From Dipodascopsis uninucleata var. uninucleata (taxonomy: Eukaryota > Ascomycota > Lipomycetes > Lipomycetales > Lipomycetaceae), in assembly GCA_030568195.1 (NCBI GenBank), contig JAJLTO010000014.1:124001-188000 (forward strand): 64,000 nt of DNA, written 5' to 3'. The position numbers and the translations under genes are program-made. Numbering within the stretch: the stretch's first letter is position 1; each line of letters begins with the position of its first letter. The notes under the pieces were generated by a model. The model did no database searches, was not told where the DNA came from, and was given only the letters and a program-made list of their open reading frames with translations. Below are positions 58,842 through 64,000 of the stretch, piece after piece.

Positions 58842-61094
58842 ATGATTGCAAAGCTATTTGGTCGGAAAGGATCCTCCTATTCGAGCCAGCAGCATGCTCG
58901 CTCTACGCAAAGGGAGAGTGAGAACCGCCATGCCAAGTCAGCTTCAGGTTTACCGCACGATCTGGTTATGAATCCACCATTACATTCTAACGCGTTCGAT
59001 CCTGCGCGCCATCTCAGAATTTATATTGCGCAGGATCCTCTAGTCGACAAGACCAAAATACCATTGTTTGATTCGCATTACAAACCGCCGCGTGCTACTA
59101 CTATTTCCTCGATCCCACATAATGGTGCGAATGACTCTTTTCTGGCTGGATTGACTCCTGATCGCTTTCCTGAGCCTGTTTTCCGAGATCAGCCTCCTCA
59201 CACTGTTGCATTTACGCGTTTACTTGATCTAATGTTCGGTAGTGTACCAATGTCGTACAAGGGTACATCCACAAAGATAATGACGCTGTCGTCGAGCGAC
59301 GATCGGTGCGTTGTCCTGGTAACGAAATTATTTGCAGTTGGCCTTCATCATGGACCAAAATATACATACACCGATAATTCATATGTACCTAGCCAGGACT
59401 TCATCTATCCACATGTGAGGCAGGAGGCAGACCCAGATCAGTCTCCACTCTGTTCTTCTTCATCTACTGGTTCGTCCGCGTTGCCTGCGGAACATGGTTG
59501 GGCACCTGTTTCAGCGCCTGGAGACTCTCTACCCGAGATTAGAGGTCGAGCTTTATTTTTTGCCCTGGGTATAGTCGTATCACTACCTCGGGATAAGCCT
59601 AATCTGATATCTACTCAGTGGAATTTATTCAGTAGAGCTATAGACGATCTTGCACGAATAGCGTTTTTGAAGATTCAGAGTGAGGTGCTTGCTAAGCGAG
59701 AAATGATGACATCAGCATATAGTAACATATCTGTTCCTGTTGCGCTACAAAATATTCGCATTGCACCTACAGTATTACAGTCTGACAGCGATCTGCAAAT
59801 GTCAGCAGCTAGTTTTGCTGATAGATTTGTAAAGTCAATGACGGTACCAAGACTGAAACATAATACGGAAAATTCAAACAAGTGGGCCTTCTGGCGAAGT
59901 GAAGCTACTGCTGTGAGCAATTTGTTGTCAGATCTCTCTGTCTGCGGCTCTTCATCTGTGACCTCTAATGTCATTACGGCAATGTCGTTATCCTCATCGT
60001 TTTCATCCACTCTATCGTCATTATCAACTTCATCTATGCATTCGTCATCAGAAAACCAACAGAATCAGCCACGCCAACAAGATGGCCAAACCTTTTTAGA
60101 AACACTTCTAGCATCCTTTCTATGCACTAATACAGAATCTCCAGAGCTTCCATCCACACGCACAGTCATTATTGGAAGTTCTGCTATTGCCAACAGGATC
60201 CTATTTTTAGTTTCAAGTTTTCTATCATCCCCAGACAGTGTTCCGCGTTCTCCCGTTGTTACACTCGCTGCCCGAGGAAGATATGGGCTTGATATACCTG
60301 GAGTTTCATTTTCTGGACACAGCCAGTTACTTTCGGGCTCATATATATCATCCATCTGGTCCTCACAGTCGGCATTATCTAGTACGCCCGACGGATCGGT
60401 AATGGAGTCAGCAACCTCTTTATCGTCCACTTCATCATCTGCTTCAACGTTAGATGATAATGATTGTGATTTTTTTGGTTCGTGGGAGGATACATTGCCA
60501 CAGTTATCAGCAACAACCAATTGTGGGTCGCCATTCTCCACAGCCACTACTCCTATTACATCATTTAATGTGCGGCCCAAATATACTGTTACAAGACTTT
60601 CAGACAATACATCAGTTCTAGATGTGGCACTTCCGCCAAGATATGCGGACGTACGGGTACCATCTTTGTCGTCCACGATACCCGGCCAGTCGTTCGTATC
60701 ATCTGTCAAGTTAAGTCCGGCATTTCATCCGGATTTCCGCGTACAGGCGGCAGATTCGACGTCGGCAACCGAGAACAGGATTTATAGAGCTTTATGCGAA
60801 GACGCAGATTATTCGAATACTTGTCTGAGGCCAAACGTCCCAACGGTTGTCGCTCGCACTATAGTTGCTAGCATTCAGTCGTTGAAAGTTGAGATATGGT
60901 CTCTTAGTCGAACGTTGCTATCTAATGGACAGTGCGAACAGAAGATAATAAAGAGGAATGCAAATGCTATTCCAGAATGGAATATTTCACGTCTATGGGT
61001 AGACGGCGATGGTATTGACAAAGTTCTTTTAGACTTGGCTAGTACTATTCAATTATCTGCATTAGAGGATCATAATCATACAATTACAGTATAA
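58842..61094 (+). CDS. LST4: Lst4/folliculin-interacting protein (FNIP) homologue, DENN-type
   Basis: An intact 750-residue frame. Lst4 pairs with the folliculin homologue Lst7 at the vacuole and acts as GTPase-activating complex for the Rag GTPase Gtr2, thereby switching on TORC1 when amino acids return. The FNIP N-terminal signature is clear: LLDLMFGSVPMSYKGTSTKI at about 128-146, followed by GRALFFALGIVVSLP (longin-like strand). The DENN-like half contains RTVIIGSSAIANRILFLVSS (about 435-454). Between and after these are Ser-rich, low-conservation loops (for example about 395-415 and 505-540), as in yeast Lst4. The C-terminal part includes a short helical region with RTIVASIQSLKVEIWSLSRT. 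A branch-site/acceptor pair ends nine bases before the ATG, so the transcript probably has a spliced 5' leader, or the protein has one more N-terminal exon. Confidence 0.85.
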   Translation: MIAKLFGRKGSSYSSQQHARSTQRESENRHAKSASGLPHDLVMNPPLHSNAFDPARHLRIYIAQDPLVDKTKIPLFDSHYKPPRATTISSIPHNGANDSFLAGLTPDRFPEPVFRDQPPHTVAFTRLLDLMFGSVPMSYKGTSTKIMTLSSSDDRCVVLVTKLFAVGLHHGPKYTYTDNSYVPSQDFIYPHVRQEADPDQSPLCSSSSTGSSALPAEHGWAPVSAPGDSLPEIRGRALFFALGIVVSLPRDKPNLISTQWNLFSRAIDDLARIAFLKIQSEVLAKREMMTSAYSNISVPVALQNIRIAPTVLQSDSDLQMSAASFADRFVKSMTVPRLKHNTENSNKWAFWRSEATAVSNLLSDLSVCGSSSVTSNVITAMSLSSSFSSTLSSLSTSSMHSSSENQQNQPRQQDGQTFLETLLASFLCTNTESPELPSTRTVIIGSSAIANRILFLVSSFLSSPDSVPRSPVVTLAARGRYGLDIPGVSFSGHSQLLSGSYISSIWSSQSALSSTPDGSVMESATSLSSTSSSASTLDDNDCDFFGSWEDTLPQLSATTNCGSPFSTATTPITSFNVRPKYTVTRLSDNTSVLDVALPPRYADVRVPSLSSTIPGQSFVSSVKLSPAFHPDFRVQAADSTSATENRIYRALCEDADYSNTCLRPNVPTVVARTIVASIQSLKVEIWSLSRTLLSNGQCEQKIIKRNANAIPEWNISRLWVDGDGIDKVLLDLASTIQLSALEDHNHTITV

Positions 61095-61727
61095 GTCGGA
61101 TATATGCATATATAGATGACTTGTAAATAAGGTCTCTTTCTATTTTCAAAATTCATATCACTTATTTTTACAGGTATGAATTCTTTTTCTTTACTGGTTT
61201 TTAGAGGAGGTGTGTCTTGTTTTTTTGTTATTTATTTTGCATTTTACATTACATGGAGGACACTGGGTTTTTATCGGCGAAAAAGCTCTCTTTTCTTATT
61301 ATTGTTATTATTATCTATAATTTTTTTCACGAATGATTTTCTATATAATAGCATTGTTATATTCGGTATATGGTGTAATGTTTATTGTCTTCATTATTGT
61401 GTTTTAACTAGATTCTTGTTCTATTGTTTCAGCAATAACATGCTATATGGTAGACTCGAACACTTTGCTCTTGTCATAATAGTAACAACAAACAATAAGA
61501 ATAAGAAAAATATCAAATTATTTCATTTCCTTGTGTTTTAGTTAAGAAACGAAACGATATTGTTATTTATAAATGAAGCTGTATGTGCGATGTACACTAT
61601 TATCCAAATGGCTATACGATTTCCGTATGTGAGAGGTGTCAATAATAAATTTTATAGTTTCATTACATTAGTCAGTTTTCTCAGGACTTCTGGAGTAGAC
61701 GGCAGCGAAGAAGCACAATTAGATCTG
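61095..61727. other. Intergenic stretch between convergent LST4 and ferric reductase pseudogene
   Basis: About 630 bases, T-rich after LST4. A 121-codon plus-strand frame (61176-61541) is very rich in Phe, Leu, Ile and Asn and looks like chance translation of T-rich sequence rather than a membrane protein. Nothing else recognised. Confidence 0.55.
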
Positions 61728-63835
61728 TTATGACCAAAGACCATTCTCTTCGATATACTCAACTCTTGAAGGACCCTTATCGAGTTTGACTGCAGTAATG
61801 GCGTGGCATATGTCGTTAAACGAGTCAGGACCGCACGCAGATACTACAACAGAGCCATGCGCATTAAGAATAGTTTGCTCTATGACAGTAGAAATTTCAG
61901 GACGACCATACTCGATAAATGAATCAATTGACGTAGAATATGCGCCATTCTTGTTCGAATAAGACTGAGAGTCATGAGCATTGTCATCATCACTTGTAGG
62001 TTTAGATTCCTTAATACTAATTGAAGCAGGACTGCTTTTTGTAATGAATATGTGAAGTCCAATCGGATTTTCACCTGTCAATAGCTTCCTCAGTGTAGCT
62101 CTCAAGGGCCCAATAGAAAATTCACTTCTAATAATCCAATATAATATCACATGCTGTCCGCTTGATCTTAACTTTCGAGCACGTTAAGCATACATAGTAA
62201 ATCCAGATATCCAAACACCGCCAGCGAGAAGTAATACCGTGTCGAATGTTTCCGCTGAAAAATTGTGCCCGTATGGCCCCTCGACCCCCATACGCAAAGT
62301 TGCGGACCTTGAAGGTTGCTCTTCGAGATAGTTGGATATAGTTTTAGTGATTCCCTTCTTCGGTCTTGCTATATATATATGTTTGCCATTACGAATTTCT
62401 AGGAGAGAAAATGGATGGTTCTCCCAGAATTTGAACTTGGCGAAATAAATATAAGCATATTGCCCAGGAAGGATCCTCCACGGTATTTCAGGAGGATCGA
62501 TTTCAAGCTCAATTAAGTCATTAGTCATAGTTGCTTTCGCAAAAGTACCAGATGGATTGAAAGATCCATAGTATAGTGGACGAATCAATCTGACCAGCCT
62601 ATCAAATGCCCAAACAGCAATAGCACCATATATGTACTCCATCCATCCAATTGTAGTACAGTGCCTCCAGACTCCAAGTGTGAATAGTATAACGGAGAGT
62701 ATATGAAGTACAAAGAACGTCTCGTACCAGTAATGGCGCAAAGCGTATTGTGCTTGTCCAATAATCAAGCCACCTGCAACAATAGCTACTGTACCTGAGA
62801 TGATATAGCTCTCTTTGTAGTATCCTTTCAAGCTTGCAACACCATAGAGTAATGCATGTACTGTATACATGGTCGAGTGCAGGGTCGCATGAAGGTACAT
62901 TGACCTACCAATCCATCTATGATAGGTCATAGAGGTCTGCATGGATCAGCCAGTAGCATACTGCATGAAATTGTTTCGACCGCCAAATAGGTAGAGAAGA
63001 GGGAAATGACCAACAGCAACAATGCCTGTTCTATCTCCAACAGCTCGTGTAAGCTGCTTGTCTGTCTTTGAAAAAATTGTGCTACCCGCAAAGATATCAT
63101 AATCTACGAATATAAATATCATGTCCAATATTAGAAAGCCAGCGACTACTAGAGACTCAAATCTGGTAGGAATCAAGCCTACAGGAAAGCCAGAAATTTT
63201 ATATGGATCTGCATGCTTCTTTCCGTAAGGGCTTTTACTGCTAGCTCTCGTCGTAACTTCGCATTGAGTTTGTTCAACAAGATCACCGATCTGGGGAACA
63301 ATCTGATAAGTAGTTTTCTGATGGTAGCCAGTACGGCAATAAAGAAGAAATAAAACGTGCAAGCAATTGCCATATAGTCCGAAACGTCAAAATTACCATA
63401 GAAAGACTTAAATGATCTATAATTACCATAGTAATACGTCTCTGGTACGAGGAATGGCTTGATCATGACATCAGTAGAGTAATTGAGTGTAGAGGTGATC
63501 TCCACGTTCTCTAAACCCCACGCAAGAGCGTCATCTAATGTATACATAAACTTTAAGCCATTTTCATATTCGCAATAGGCTTTCATGATAGAAAGTGAGT
63601 TATGAAAATCTCGCTTGGAGCAATAATGATCCACAGAAATAGCATAGGTGCTTGTTGGCACACGTTCAGTACATAAGCATTCGCGAGTAGTCAAGGAGGA
63701 ACAGTTAAATACTTTCGGATAGGTGTTCATGAAGGCATGACAGACAACTGCACAAACAGGACCATGACGCGAGGCTTTCACCACAGCGGCATAGAGTGGC
63801 AGAACTACTAGCACAAGCGCAATAAAGTAGCTCAT
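61728..63835 (-). pseudogene. Ferric reductase (FRE family) pseudogene
   Basis: Homology to a full-length fungal ferric/cupric reductase runs from 63835 to 61728 on the minus strand, but not in one frame. The start has a signal peptide (MSYFIALVLVVLPLYAAVV) and a Cys-rich outer domain. Then the frame shifts near 63225, between ...RRELAVKAL and YGKKHADPYK, which are adjacent in the family (as in P-A-L-F-G-K-K-H-A-x-P-Y). A TGA at 62943-62945 stands where FRE proteins usually have Trp or similar, between NNFMQYATG and SMQTSMTYHRWIGR. A TAA near 62181 follows ISGFTMYA. The heme His pattern (HRWIGR..LHATLHSTMYTVH), FAD motif HPFSLL, and the terminal CGPDSF and EYIEENGLWS are all recognisable; the NADPH loop reads GGVWISG instead of G-G-x-G-x-S. 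No GT-AG intron removes the breaks. Assembly error is possible but unlikely for three sites. Confidence 0.8.
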
Positions 63836-64000
63836 TATTTACTTCACTTAAGTATTATCGAATCGAATGACTAAGTCAGTGATAAAGAGTCCAATCTTCT
63901 GCCGACGACCTGTAATCGAGCTCAATAATAGAAGAAATTATTGTATTATTTATATTTCTAGATCAGTCCAATTACAGTAGATGACCATGGAACAGAAAAC
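63836..64000. other. Right edge, no gene seen
   Basis: The 165 bases beyond the ferric reductase start would be its promoter side. No TATA element in the usual place and no other feature recognised. Confidence 0.5.

Noticed and set aside
61176-61541. 121-codon hydrophobic frame after LST4
   Set aside because: Phe/Leu/Ile/Asn-rich translation of T-rich sequence, with no helix pattern or family resemblance.
62943-62945. TGA in the ferric reductase as a recoded tryptophan codon
   Set aside because: A TAA stop and a frame change occur in the same gene, and other genes in the window show no in-frame TGA, so a pseudogene is the simpler reading.

Overview
The window comes from the nuclear genome of an ascomycete fungus, probably a yeast-like one. 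Genes are spaced about 1-2 kb apart, AT-rich and often intronless. Where introns occur they are short (61-115 nt), start mostly with GTAAGT-type donors and carry CTAAC/TACTAAC-type branch sites. CTG codons fall on invariant leucines of the MCM6 helicase, so CTG reads as leucine and the CUG-Ser/CUG-Ala yeast clades are unlikely. A one-piece ergothioneine synthase (EGT1), an L-galactonate/L-fuconate dehydratase and an omega/xi-class glutathione transferase with five introns point away from the reduced Saccharomyces-type genome. They suggest an early-branching yeast lineage (Saccharomycotina or Taphrinomycotina). I cannot name the species.

Layout. 1-7 kb: the end of an NCS1 permease, a GNAT acetyltransferase, then an aldo-keto reductase and a sugar-acid dehydratase facing away from each other. 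8-12 kb: two ribosome-biogenesis genes, DBP4 and REX4, on a shared promoter with RRPE-like elements. 13-18 kb: EGT1, a Ure2-like glutathione S-transferase, and a three-exon Mpv17/PMP22 family gene. 20.4-29 kb: the giant bridge-like lipid-transfer protein FMP27. 29.9-31.3 kb: the six-exon glutathionyl-hydroquinone reductase. 31.4-34.7 kb: an unusual protein that joins a U-box/RING-like finger to what looks like a decayed Hsp70-type ATPase fold. 36-38.8 kb: MCM6, with a cluster of MCB (ACGCG) sites upstream. 39.7-40.6 kb: an opsin-related membrane protein without the retinal lysine. 41.7-44.9 kb: a Q/S-rich BED-finger protein built on a domesticated hAT transposase.

The region 44.9-58.8 kb is very different: almost 14 kb whose only convincing gene is the 501-bp Mediator subunit MED19. 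It is locally GC-rich and has no convincing long coding frame. It lies upstream of the hAT-derived regulator, MED19 and LST4. It may be an outsized regulatory or leader region, a set of non-coding transcripts, or a gene-free chromosome landmark. The window ends with LST4 (the FNIP/DENN partner in TORC1 signalling) and a ferric reductase that appears to be a pseudogene, with one frame break and two in-frame stops.

Functional themes are redox and thiol defence (EGT1, two glutathione transferases, an aldo-keto reductase), ribosome production, DNA replication and nutrient signalling. I saw no gene cluster that forms a single pathway. I found no tRNA, rRNA, CRISPR array, or retrovirus- or LTR-type element by eye. 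All identifications rest on motif recognition by reading; no database search was run.
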